Source: Circinella minor
Lineage: Eukaryota; Mucoromycota; Mucoromycetes; Mucorales; Lichtheimiaceae
NCBI GenBank assembly: GCA_016758965.1
Contig: JAEPRB010000225.1
Span: forward strand, 1-64,000
Reading direction: 5' to 3'
DNA length: 64,000 nucleotides
The notes beneath the pieces were generated by a model. That model was not told the DNA's origin and did no database searches. It saw nothing but the letters and a program-made list of their open reading frames with translations. Made by a program: the position numbers and the translations under genes. Below are positions 50,903 through 61,879 of the stretch, one piece after another (the first letter of the stretch is position 1; each line of letters begins with the position of its first letter).

Positions 50903-52462
50903 TGCTTGAGTAGTTAATCAAAAACGAAGAAAAAAGAATTCTTAAAGAAAAAAGAATTGTGCCTGGAAATGAAAAAAAAAAAATTGTCCAGCTGTTCTCC
51001 GCTAATAAACTATATTTCTATAAGTTTATCTTACCTAATATTGAGGATCGTGTATGATGAATAGTTTAAAACAAAACATACAATTTGAATTGAATCGAAA
51101 ATAATGTTGTTTATTGTGTTCTTGACGGCTTGTAGGTATTTTAAAAATAATAATAAGAATAGTTCAGTTAAGTTAGCTGTCGTCCTGATAATTTACTTGG
51201 TGTATGTATGTTCATGCTCATGTCTTTTCAAAAGAAAAATAAATACAAGTGCCAAAACAATTAGTTATAGTAACAACTTTTACTTTTTACACATACTTTT
51301 ATTTTATGTAATCTATTAACAATCTGGTGTAAATTGATTCAAATTTCGACAGCAAAAACATTTATTTTTTAAGTTATTTAAAGCGATTATTTTCTTCTGT
51401 CGTTCTAGGTTACCAGACGTTCATGTTAATTATATACTCTCACAAATAACAATTAAATCGCTGATAGTATTTATAATCATGTCTATAGCAAATAATACAG
51501 ATAAAAAAACCCCATAAAATAGATTTAAAAAATGTCTATATTTCTATTTATACCTGGTATAGGCTACAAACATCAAATTCAACACCATCTGCCAGAGCCA
51601 CAAATAACCAAACTTGATGAAGAGAATAGGGTTAGTTTGAAGAAAGAAAGAAAAACAGAAACATGAAAAAACAAGATAAAGTCATTGTTTACGAGTGAGT
51701 CAAAATGGACATGAGTATACATTTATGAACTGCTATTGGGTTTGGTGGGGCCGCTACTCCAAATTTAAATATACTGGAGAACAATCAACAATTTTACAAC
51801 TGATACCTGCTTATCAATAAAAATGTTTATTTTGTTGCATAACTCTCATATTAAAAAAGAAAAATAAAATTCAAAATCTTTTTCTTATAATTGGCTAATT
51901 GTAATAAATAGTGAACAATTCACATTACTGACAAGACACTATAATGCAACATGTTTATGTAAATCTTAGTGTACAGACATTTATGCCACTTGAATATTTG
52001 AGTTTCCGCCCGGCGCCAGCCTGGGTTGATATGTCGAGAACAACGAAATTAGGAAACCTTCTTTTGCGTTAATACAAGGTAAAGACATATACACATGCAT
52101 TCCTATTAATATCGATTCAATCAAACAAAATAAAATGAATAGAACGAATGGATGAATATGATAATTGAATGGATACGTGGATACATGGATGTATGGAATT
52201 TTTTTTTTTTGGAAATAAACGAAGTTTACGATCTCGTCTTCATTTCGACAAATTCAACAACAGCATTTCGACAGTGAACAGCATTTTTTTTTTTTAATTT
52301 TTCGTGGTACATTAGTCATATTACAACACAGCATTCATTTGTTTATCATATTCACCATTCGTTTGGTGTTAATTTTTTTTGACAAAAATTGAGGAGTAAA
52401 ATATATAAACTAATTAATGATCTATTTCTTATTGTATGATTAAATTCAGGTCATAAATAACC
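50903..52462. other. Divergent intergenic region between MFS transporter and RPL15
   Basis: Promoter region for both genes. A relatively GC-rich island at about 52009-52036 contains CCCGGCGCC and CAGCCTGGG, unusual in this AT-rich DNA and about 430 bp upstream of RPL15. It could be a promoter element or noncoding RNA. T-rich tracts (52200-52212 and 52285-52297) follow. No protein gene is supported. Confidence 0.55.
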
Positions 52463-53269
52463 ATGGGTGGTAAGTAGTGGGACTTTTTTTTTGCTTATTG
52501 AAGAGGAAAACATAGTAAATGTTTCATTGAATAAAGTATCTAATATATCTGTTATCTTAATTTTTTCTATTAGCTTACAAGTATTTGGAGGAGCTTTACA
52601 GAAAGAAACAATCGGATGTTTTCCGTTTCTTGTTGCGTGTTCGTTGCTGGGAATATCGTCAATTGAACGTTATTCACCGTGCTTCCCGCCCTTCGCGCCC
52701 TGACAAGGCTCGTCGTCTTGGTTACAAGGCCAAGCAAGGTTACGTTATCTACCGTATCCGTGTCCGTCGTGGTGGTCGCAAGAAACCCGTTCCCAAGGGT
52801 GCTACCTTCGGTAAACCCGTCCACGAAGGTGTTAGTCAACTCAAGTATCAACGTTCCCTTCGTTCCACTGCTGAAGAACGTGTTGGTCGTAAGTGCGCTA
52901 ACTTACGTGTCTTGAACTCCTACTGGATCAACCAAGATGCTACCTACAAGTACTTTGAAGTTATCCTTGTTGACCCCTCCCACAAGGCTATTCGTCGTGA
53001 TCCCCGTATCAACTGGATCGTCAACCCTGTTCACAAACGCCGTGAAGCTCGTGGTCTTACTGCCATTGGCAAGAAGTCCCGAGGCAAGGGCAAGGGTCAT
53101 CTTTTCATCAAGGTAAGAAAAAAGAGAATGAAATATTGCTATTATATATTATTTGAAATATTTAAAATTATGCTCATTTAAATTATTTTGATTTTTTTAG
53201 ACCCGTGGCTCCGGTCGTCGTGCTACCTGGAAGCGCAACAACACTCTTTCTCTCCGTCGCTACCGCTAA
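52463..53269 (+). CDS. RPL15: 60S ribosomal protein L15 (eL15)
   Basis: A core protein of the large ribosomal subunit that threads through 25S rRNA. Exons: 52463-52469 (only 7 nt, ATGGGTG), 52574-53112, 53201-53269. Splicing gives [17 protein letters not shown] at the start, exactly as in eukaryotic L15, and TLSLRRYR at the end, with a total of 204 residues, the family's standard length. Conserved blocks include [31 protein letters not shown] and [20 protein letters not shown]. Codon use shifts sharply to C-ending codons (CGT/CGC, AAG, ACC, GTC), as expected for a very highly expressed gene. The neighbouring genes do not show this. Confidence 0.98.
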
Positions 53270-54247
53270 AATACTGGCTCTTAATTGTAGCCATCATTTA
53301 TGTGTATATCTTCGTTTTGGATTTACTATTACAAAATATATATGCTCTGAAACCTTTGTTGCACCTGCACGCATCCATTTATTAATTTGTCTGCTACTTT
53401 TCATTTTTATGGTCATGATGTGTTATTTGATGAGTGTGTTTATATTGTAGTGAGACTTTTATTTTGTATTGTATAGCTCAGAATTCATTTGGATTTATTA
53501 AAAAAGTACAGGACGACGATGTGAAAAGTGTACATCTTCTGAAAACTTACTCTGGCATCAGTCCATTTAAGGAAATTCATGCATCAAAATTTTTAATGAT
53601 TTTAGGATCAATACGAAGAAAAACAAAGTAATTTCATACAAAACGTGCTGATGCTAAAGATTATGCTTAATACACAGCACTTTCAAAGTTTAAGATTCTG
53701 CTGTCATAATAGTAGTAATAAACGAAAGCTTGTGCCGTTTTTTCTTCAATGTAATTTTCTATGCTACATACGCTTCAGTTCTACCATGTTTTATTTTTTA
53801 AATATATTAACCCCAGCTGTTAATTGATATAAATACTATTTTTTTTACTCTTTCTTCCCAATCATGCAAAGCTTATTTAGTATAAATCGTTGTTGAATTA
53901 TAAATCGGTTCTTGATGTAGAAAAAACGAAAACTATATCTGATTTATTAATCATATTAAAGTTGCTGATTCAAGTTTACAGTATGTTGGTCTTGGTTGTC
54001 TTAGTAAAGCTGTTAGCACACTTTAACTCCCTACCGCTAGAAAGCCTATTATCTATGTAACATGTTTTTATATATGTCAAACGATCAAGGAAGTATATAC
54101 CCAAAATGCATTTTATATTGGTAAACAAGTAACCAAAACTCGCTGAATTACTTTCATTAAATCGTGTATAGCAACTATTTGCATATAAGATATTTACATA
54201 ATTACTTGAAAAGAAGTGTCATTATTATTTATTCATTTAATATTTAG
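53270..54247. other. Convergent intergenic region
   Basis: About 1 kb between the 3' ends of RPL15 and the membrane protein gene. AT-rich, no supported gene. Confidence 0.65.
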
Positions 54248-55787
54248 TTAATATTGACTATCTTTAGCATCAGGTTTATCTAAGTGACGTTGATTATACA
54301 TATCATCATGATGGTACGCTGCTGCTGCAGCTGGAATAGCATAACCTGCACCTGCTGCATTATTATAATAATGATTCATATCAGTAATAGGTGAAATGGC
54401 TGAATTGTTATGATCTGAAGTAGGTGAGGTAGGCGACATGTAATTGTGGTATTCATGGCTATTATAATCAGGCCCACTGACAGTTGATCTATCATGTTCG
54501 GGATAAGAATAGTATTCTTGTTGTTGTTGTTGTTGATAATACTGATGGTGCGCAGGGGTCAAATATTCGGGCTCTTGGTAATATCGTTCACTGTCCATGC
54601 CACCAGCTGTACCAGGAGCAACAAAAGGACGAGCAGACATGGCTGGTGCTTGACTTGTTTGACTATGGTCGGTAGGTGACAAATTATCGTATCCTCCAGC
54701 AGGACTATTAAAAATATCATCCCGTTCTTTTTGCATTTTACGTTCTTTGCGATTTCGTCGGCGACGGATAAAAATAAATGCTAAAAGACCAATAATAAGT
54801 GCTGCACCAACTACACCACCCACTACACCGCCAGCGATTGCACCAGTATTTGTACTACTCGATGAAGCACCAGAAGTTACTATGTAAAGAAAAGAAATAA
54901 CAAGTAATTTGGTTATATATATATATACATATATATACTGAGCTTTTCCCTTTCTGTTTTTGTCAAAGTATATCACATACTTGTAGGTGTACTATTTTTA
55001 CTATTTGAAGCCGATGATTCAATGCTAGTAGGAGCAACTGAGGATTCAATGACAGAGGGGTTTTTTGTTTCTAATGAAGGGGGAGTGTGGGATGTTGTTG
55101 GTTGCTGTTGCTGTTCTTGACTAGAAGCTGGGGTTGGTTGCTGTTGTATTTGGCTAGAAGTTGGGGTTGGTTGCTGTTGTTCTTTTGATTGTCCTGGTTG
55201 ATTATTCGACTGTGTCGGTTGTGCCGCAGTCTGTGTTTTGTCATCCGCGGGTTGTTCAGTAACGGCAGGAGCAGCTGTTTGTTGAGCATTATAGTTACTA
55301 TTACTAGTATCACTAACAGTAGGAATAGATGTGTTATTATTGTTATCCTTGCTATTATCAGTTGGTGATGCTTCCTGTGTCTCTTGAGTTACATAATTGT
55401 TATCATTGCCATTTGTTTGTTCTTGTTGCTGAGTTGGTTTTGCGGTCTTTTTAATCATAGACAATACAGATATTACAGAAAATATTTTAGTTCAATAATT
55501 TCCTTGCATACGGTTAAAATATTTTGTTGCCAGGTTTACCTGATCATTACTGCCACCCCCTGTGTCCCCCTGCCTTGCTCTAATTTCAAAAATTTTATTT
55601 GTTAACTTTTTCTAAACAAAGAATTACAAAAAAAAGAGGGGGTATTTTAAAGTATGGTTTGAGTAAACCACCCCATTAATAAATCAACTTACGGTTGTGT
55701 ACCCACTCCTCCAACATTACTATCTGCAGATGGATCAAGTACACCAAATTGGCGACGTTCAATGGCATTTACAATATTTTCCGTCAT
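54248..55787 (-). CDS. Single-pass membrane protein with Ser/Thr/Gln-rich ectodomain (Mid2/Wsc-like layout)
   Basis: Not assignable to a named gene. Minus-strand exons: 55787-55693, 55579-55540, 55428-54981, 54879-54248, giving 404 residues in frame. Residues 1-45 have no hydrophobic signal peptide (starts MTENIVNAIERRQFG). Residues 46-200 are Ser/Thr/Gln/Asn/Pro-rich with QQPTPxSSQ repeats. One membrane helix follows (GAIAGGVVGGVVGAALIIGL then LAFIFI) and is immediately followed by RRRRNRKERK, so the C-terminal side should be cytosolic. The tail is Tyr-rich (YYQEPEYLTP, DYNSHEYHNYM). This layout is shared with Mid2/Wsc-type wall-stress sensors, but the missing signal peptide argues for caution. 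A different upstream start could supply one. Confidence 0.68.
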
Positions 55788-56326
55788 TGTTTTTGTGCAA
55801 CAATTAAAATTAAGGTAGTACAACACAAGTATATAGAAGCGATTAGCTAAAAAAAGTGTAGTATAAAATATAACGATAGACTGGACGAAAGGAAGGGAAA
55901 AAACTGAGCCTGCAGTTTTAATAAAAGTTTAAAGATCGGTATTGAGTGGAAAAGAATGAAAGGAAAAGCGAAAGAGTTGATCAAGTCAACAAAAAAAGGA
56001 GTCAACAAAAATAAAAATAAAAAATGAGAAACAAATAATAGTCCACACATCCAATCAACGCCATTCTTTCGAAACGGAAAGATTTACATAACGAAGAATC
56101 CCCGATAGATACCTTTTTTGAATAATGACTATTGGCGTCCCAACTCATCCATTTTATTTTATTTTATAGTAAAATAAAATACGCTGGAAAAAGAAAAGAA
56201 GTCATCTTTGGTATTTGCTTTGATAAGATGAATTTTATTTATTTACAGAATATGAGAAAACGAATAAGTTTGGTATTTACAAAAGATGATATATGATATG
56301 ATTGGAGCCTTTTTAAAGAAATAATA
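55788..56326. other. Intergenic, no gene
   Basis: About 540 bp of AT-rich sequence between two minus-strand genes, serving as 3' flank of the coiled-coil gene and promoter of the membrane protein. A short palindromic AT stretch (ATTTTATTTTATTTTATAGTAAAATAAAAT) at about 56151-56180 is a possible terminator-like hairpin. Confidence 0.6.
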
Positions 56327-59300
56327 TTAATTCGCTCGTTGCAAAAATTCTAAATCTTCTTTTGACAACGCTTCTTTACCACATTGCATCATCCAACATA
56401 AAATACCCTTGAGTCTTTGTAGTTCTTGTTGTTCTATCGCGTACAACCGTTCAGTTTCACGCAAATCAATAAGCCAATTTTTAATTTCGTCTTCCAAGGC
56501 TTCAATTTTTTCCGCCTGCCGACTAAGTTGGTGTGTATAATCATTAACTTGACTATTAGCGTGATCACGATCCCGTTCGGTTAAATTTGCTCGTTCTGTG
56601 GTTTCCTGCAACATTTGTTCTAGTTGACCTGCCCTTGTTTCCCATTGACTTTTCAACTCTGCGGTCTGGTTAAGGTCCTTTTGAATGTTTTCGACAGTCA
56701 CCTCAAGAAGTGAAATACGCTCTTCACGTTCTGCGACTTCTGCTCGCTGTTCCATGGCTTCTTCATATAGTTGTTTTAATTCATAGATATGGTCATCGCG
56801 TTCTTCCAATGCGCGTGTATGTTGTTCGAGTTGCTCGACATCTTGATCGTGCGCTGCCATAGCATCGTGGTACATACGCTGTAATTCTTTGATTTGATTG
56901 TGACTCTCCTCCAGTCCAGCTGCTTGTTCTTTCAGTTGTTCATTGGTACGGTTGTTGGCCTTCATGGCTTCGTCGTACATATGTTGTAATTCCTTGATTT
57001 GAATGCGACTTTGATTTAGCGCACGGGTTTGGTTTTCGAATTGAGTAGTATCTTGGTGGCGTGCTGCTATGATATTGTTGTACGAGTGTTGTAGTTCTTT
57101 CACGCGTGCACGCGCCTCGTTCAGTTCAGATAAAACATGTTCTAAGCGCTCTTTATCTATTGTATGTGTTGCTGAAACTTCTTCATATAGTTTTTCCAGG
57201 TCCTTTGTATGTGTACGACTCTTGTTCAGTGCTAGCTGTTGCTTTTCGATTTCTGTTGCTTGTCGATCGGATGTTTCTACGATGTTAGCATACATTTGTT
57301 CAAGTTCTTGTATACGAGTAAGAGTTTTTTCAAGAGCTTCAGATCGGTCATCATCTCGAGTAGCATAGTCGGCCTCAATTTGATGCAACCGTTTCGTAAT
57401 CTGGTCTACTTGCTGTTCCGATTTGAAAAGCCGTTCCGATGTCGCCGCTAGATTATTTTTCGCTTCCGAGCAACGTTGACTTAAAGTGTCATTGGACTGT
57501 TCTAGCTCTTGTATTTTGGCGTTACGTTCTCGAAGTGCGTGTTCGAGACTTTGTACGTGCGACGTTGTATCCTCGAGTGTTACTGACAACTCTTCAAACT
57601 TACGCAAACAGCTATCTTTCTTCTTGATAGAAGCTTTTAGTTCGTCAATTTCATCTGAAAGTTGTTGTTGTTGTATACGAGCTGTATCCATCTCCTCCTT
57701 GAATGAAGTTTCCAATTGTTCTTTTGTTATCGTCGACATCTTCGCAGAAGCATTTACGTCTCGGATTTCATGTAAAAGTTGGTCTTGTTTAATACGAGCC
57801 AACTGTATTTCCTTCTCGAATAAAATCTTCAGACGTTCTTTGGATGCAGTGGATTCTTTGATAACAGCCTTTAATTCATCGATTTCATTATTAAGTTGAT
57901 CTTGTTGCATACGAGCTGCGTCCATTTCCTTCTTGAATGAAATTTCAAGATGCTCTTTAGATATTCCAGCTTCCGTCGCAGCAACAAGTTTGTCGTTTAG
58001 TTCGTGCTCTCGCTCATGTAATCCTTCGATTTTTTCTTGGTCTCTCGCTGCATTATCAGTAAGCTTCTTAACTTTTTCATCAAGCTCATGATTCTTGTCT
58101 TCAGCTTGTCTGATATGGAATTCAAGATCACTAATATCGTGCATTTTTGCATCAACTTGTTTCTTGAGCTCTCTTTCAGCTTCCTTTAAGTCAGCAACCT
58201 GATCTTCCAATTGATTCTTTCGTTCAAAGACACTTGTGAGCTCGTCTTGGAACATTTGTTCTAGTTTAGACAATTCCAATTGCTTGGTAATTGCATTACT
58301 TTCCAAATTATTTATTTTGGTTTGAAGCTCTTGTTCCTTTTGCTCAGCCTGCTTCAATTTCGAGTTGTATTGATCATGGATGTGCTGAATGTCGATTTTG
58401 GATGTACTAGTTTGCTGTCGCTCTTCGTCAAGTTTGTTTTGAAGATCCCTTTGTGCCTGTCGCAACCGATCAATCTCTTTGTCTTTGACGTCAACAGTAT
58501 CGCGAAACTGGCTGCATTGTTCCTTCAAATGGCGCTCATTAGCTTGTGTCATTTCATGCAGGCGCGAAACATTATCGAGCTTTTGTTCTACTTGTACCAC
58601 GTTTTTATGCAACATGTGTATCTTTTCATTAAGCTGCTTTTGTTGATCCTTGGCGTCTCTCAGTTGATTTTGGCGCTCTTTATTAATACGTTCGATTTCT
58701 TTGTCCTTGTTTTCTACTTGAGAGGCTAACTGATCCAATTCTGTAGCCTTGTTCCGTAATTGCATTGAGAGATCGGAATCATGTCCTTCAATCTTTTCTA
58801 GCTCGTCCAACTTTTCATTCATACGTGTTTTGATATTATCCAACTGTATCTGCAACCGTTCATTTTGCTGGTTCCGTTCACGTAATAAATCATCCAAAGC
58901 CGTTATTTCTGTTTTATCTTCTTGTCGTTGGTGGCGCGCCAGGTCTAGGGCTTCTTCATATTCGTCCAATTTGTCTTTTAATAGTTGCATTTTGGAATTA
59001 GACGTACGATTTTCGACAAACACAGACTCAAGATCTCCAATATCTCCCAGCTTCTGATATCGTGAAAGTAAAACTTGGAGTTGCTCAATACGATCCACCA
59101 AGGTTTTTACTTGTCGACCATGAGCGGCAGCTTGTTCCTTCATCTTGTTATTTAATTCATCGCGTTCCAAAGCGAAAATGGATGCACGACGATCAGCATT
59201 TTGACTATAGCGATAAAATTCTGTCATTTTTTCTTTGGCTTCTGAAATAACGGATGCCTCATCAGCAGAAGTTGAAAGGATAGATCCGTTAGTTGTTGAT

Positions 59301-59452
59301 CGAGCATGTTTGTTACGTGCACTTAATTCTTCCAATACAGATCGCCGTTTTTTTCCTAATTTATACGTGTACTTTCAGTCTTATAAAGAAAATCAAGTAG
59401 AAGTATGAAAAAATAATATAATATATTAGAACCTACCCTGCATCGTAAACAT
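56327..59452 (-). CDS. Long coiled-coil protein with two internal repeat arrays
   Basis: I do not recognise an orthologue. Minus-strand exons: 59452-59437 (16 nt, encoding MFTMQ plus one base) and 59355-56327, giving 1014 residues. After a short basic start (GKKRRSVLEELS), nearly the whole protein is heptad-rich Glu/Gln/Lys/Arg/Leu coiled coil, so it is a rod-like scaffold or tether. Residues at about 57612-57958 form three 39-residue repeats beginning KEHLEISFKKEMD, KERLKILFEKEIQ and KEQLETSFKEEMD. About 56745-57318 forms six units, mostly 35 residues, beginning RIQELEQMY, HTKDLEKLY, RVKELQHSY, QIKELQHMY, QIKELQRMY and HIYELKQLY. The end is KEALSKEDLEFLQRAN. No motor, GRIP or membrane segment is seen. 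Golgin, nuclear-pore, septum or polarity roles are all possible. Confidence 0.82.
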
Positions 59453-59845
59453 GGGCTGGTTCTTTTTAGTTGTTGTGGGTATAGATAAACCGTGTGAAAG
59501 AAAAAAAAACTGCGTTGCTTGTTTTTACAAAGAACACCAGCTGAGAAAAATAAATTGATTATTAACAACCTATTTCACTACCACAATTAAACAAAGAAAA
59601 CATCAATAGCTATAAATTCATTCTTGCATTTATTTTATCACTACTATTCAATACAAAAAAAAATTAGTTAGTCTATCATAAAACTAAATCGATTATATAA
59701 AACGCTTAAGAAAAGGGGGAATAATAGGCCTAACGGGGCCAAGAAAACTTAATCAATACTTCTATCATTATAATCATCACCAACCTGTTCCTGCTCGCTT
59801 CGCCCCGAGTCATTTAACGACGTACGGTTTCGCTGCACATCCGCT

Positions 59846-59994
59846 GTGGAAAAAAAATGCTATATCTGAGGTTGTGGAAAAAATGCTTCATTTGAGGTTG
59901 TGGAAAAAAATGCTGTATCTGAAGTGTAGAAACAAAATGCTTTATATGAAGTTATGGAAACAAATGCTTGCTTTGAGGTTGTGAAAAAAAAATG
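59846..59994. repeat. 27-bp minisatellite, about 5.5 copies
   Basis: Units of 26-28 bp, consensus GTGGAAAAAAATGC followed by TATCTGAGGTT-like sequence, repeat head to tail. Copies start at about 59846, 59874, 59900, 59927, 59954 and 59981 (partial). In one frame the unit reads as a nine-residue repeat such as VEKNAVSEV, but with stops. Confidence 0.85.
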
Positions 59995-60139
59995 TACTTT
60001 AAAAGAGAGAACAACTTTTTTTTCTTTTTTTTACCATTTTACTTATTGTAGTTTACCACTAAATTTAACTATGATAGCCTGGCCTATTATTTATACACTA
60101 AATAATCACAACATAAAAAACAATGTCTGAATATTTGGA

Positions 60140-60270
60140 TAGTGCTTGAATAATGCTTGATGTATATAAAACATATACTTTATTCAAGCACTATTTTAAA
60201 GCATTATTCAAGCATTATTCAAGTACTGATTTGAGGGTTCAAGCATTATTCAGGCACTATTCAAGCATTA
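60140..60270. repeat. Palindromic TCAAGCATTATT/AATAATGCTTGA cluster
   Basis: TAGTGCTTGAATAATGCTTG at 60140-60159 is followed by several direct copies of its reverse complement (TTCAAGCACTATT, AAGCATTATTCAAGC) from 60182 to 60268. At least seven AAGCAxTATT-type units are present. Confidence 0.8.
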
Positions 60271-60486
60271 AAAGAAAATGAATCTGCTCGAGGTTAAACA
60301 TTATTCAGATCTTATTTAGTTGTAGCCATTAACTCTTGAAGTCGGTCAACAATTTTTATGCTAACAATCTTCAACATTATGTAGTAAAAAGAATTATACG
60401 TAGCTTGCTGCATTACATCCGATATTATGTATATTTAACATAATATGTATATTATAAACTGTGCAGCTTGTCTTTTATTCAATTTT

Positions 60487-60960
60487 TCAAATAAATATAT
60501 TTTTAACAGCACCATGAATCATGGCCATTACCGCAGGGTGGTAAGATATCATTCTTGGCCAAATAAAGTATGATCGAGTACCATAATTCAGTATCCCACA
60601 GAAATTATTGATCGATTCAGGGTTAATAATTATTAAACGCTTCAATGAAGTTGACGTTATATATATGGAGCCAGAGCGAGGGCCGATAGACGGTCGTTCG
60701 TATACATAAAGAGATACCAATATTTTTTTATCTTGTCCTTGTTTATGTACCATAAAAAATGGTATATCACCAAAATAATATTGTGGTACTACTGCATCAA
60801 TTGAGCCTTTCCCTTTACATAAGTTACGACGAGCTAATTGTTAGTATTATATTTACGTTATAATCATTGCAGATATTCTTATATATGTATTAATAAATAA
60901 TAGCAACATACACATCCATGTTCAACTCTATTCTAACAGTATAATCGGCCCAGCTAACTT
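60487..60960 (-). pseudogene. C-terminal relic of a Tnp2-type transposase, opposite strand
   Basis: On the minus strand, a block at about 60960-60910 encodes ADYTVRIELNMDV. After a likely intron, 60830-60487 encodes ARRNLCKGKGSIDAV, then PQYYFGDIPFFMVHKQ, and SYFIWPRM before a TGA stop. These blocks resemble the C-terminal region I remember from Mucorales proteins carrying a Tnp2 domain (YTVRFE.., YFG.I..FF.H, IWP). The N-terminal and catalytic parts are not present upstream, where a tandem repeat occupies the sequence. The assignment is by recalled pattern, not alignment. It could be an unrelated orphan fragment. Confidence 0.5.
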
Positions 60961-61011
60961 CTTTCACTTTGAACATAAAAACTCCGAAAAAATTATTTTT
61001 CGTCTCTGGAA

Positions 61012-61540
61012 AATCTCCAACTCTGTAAAATCTCCAATTTTTTTCAAAAACATTATTGATTTTATAGTGCAACAACTCAACTCTCCAAAAAATCTCCATT
61101 TCTCTCTGGAAAATCTCCAACCCTGTTCGATAAAAAAAAATCAAAATGAATTGTGATTTAAAATACATATAACTTGTATTTATCGTAGAAGAATTGTAAC
61201 CAATGTTTAAATAGTTATGTACCAAGTCTCAAATTCACAAAATCTCCAAAAAACAACCAATTTATAGTGCAGCAACTCAACTCTCCAAAATATCTCCATT
61301 TCTCTCCGGAAAATCTCCAACCCCGTTCGATAAAAAAAAAATCAAAATGAATTGTGATTTAAAATACATATAACTTGTATTTATCATAGAAGAATTGTAA
61401 CCAATGTTTAAATAGTTATGTACCAAGTCTCAAATTCACAAAATCTCCAAAAAACAACCAATTTTATAGTGCAGCAACTCAACTCTCCAAAATATCTCCA
61501 TTTCTCTCCGGGAAATCTCCAACCCCGTTCGATAAAAATT
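61012..61540. repeat. ~200-bp tandem repeat with AATCTCCAA sub-motifs
   Basis: TATAGTGCARCAACTCAAC occurs at 61063, 61263 and 61465, so the unit is 200-202 bp, with about 2.4 copies. The last two copies are almost identical. Inside and around each unit the short motif AAATCTCCAA recurs (for example near 61010, 61028, 61107, 61241, 61312 and 61441). It lies just upstream of the Tnp2 transposase start, as subterminal repeats do in CACTA elements. Confidence 0.9.
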
Positions 61541-61879
61541 AAAATTGCTTCAATTATGCTAGAATTGTTTATAACATGGATCCTACAGTAATCAGTCGTA
61601 TCAGTAGTCTGATTCCATCTTTTCAACACCTTTTTATATATAGCTTCCGACAGAGAAAAGTGGAAGGATGATAAATGATGATCAAATGGTCTTCTGTGAC
61701 TGTTTATTTTGTGTTTATTATTTTTTTCCACCTGATTTCTTTTTCTCATCCTTTCACCATCTGAAAGCTTGACGGAATAAATAGCAAGTGTTTTTCCAGC
61801 ATGGCATCGAAAAAGAATAGCAATAATGATGACTGATCCTAACAGCTATTAGATCTTTTTAATAGTAAGGGGTATTTGA
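61541..61879. other. Presumed leader of the Tnp2 element
   Basis: Unique sequence between the tandem repeat and the transposase start. No other gene is seen. A plausible promoter area. Confidence 0.5.

Larger units (their letters stand above)
59453..60486. other. Intergenic, repeat-bearing edge of transposon patch
   Basis: Promoter side of the coiled-coil gene, then repeats described separately at 59846-59994 and 60140-60270. No gene is supported. Confidence 0.65.

Noticed and set aside
57069..57899. Several plus-strand open frames of 60-137 codons
   Set aside because: Antisense shadows of the coiled-coil gene. Their Ser/Cys/Arg-rich composition reflects the Glu/Gln/Leu codons of the real strand.
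59335..59338. TTG start for the coiled-coil gene
   Set aside because: A spliced ATG micro-exon (59452-59437) joins in frame with a canonical intron, and TTG initiation is not expected in a nuclear fungal gene.
60890..61749. Minus-strand open frames across the 200-bp repeat
   Set aside because: The repeat itself happens to be open in one frame (GWRFPGEKWRYFGEL type). Only the segment near 60910-60960 resembles a protein family.
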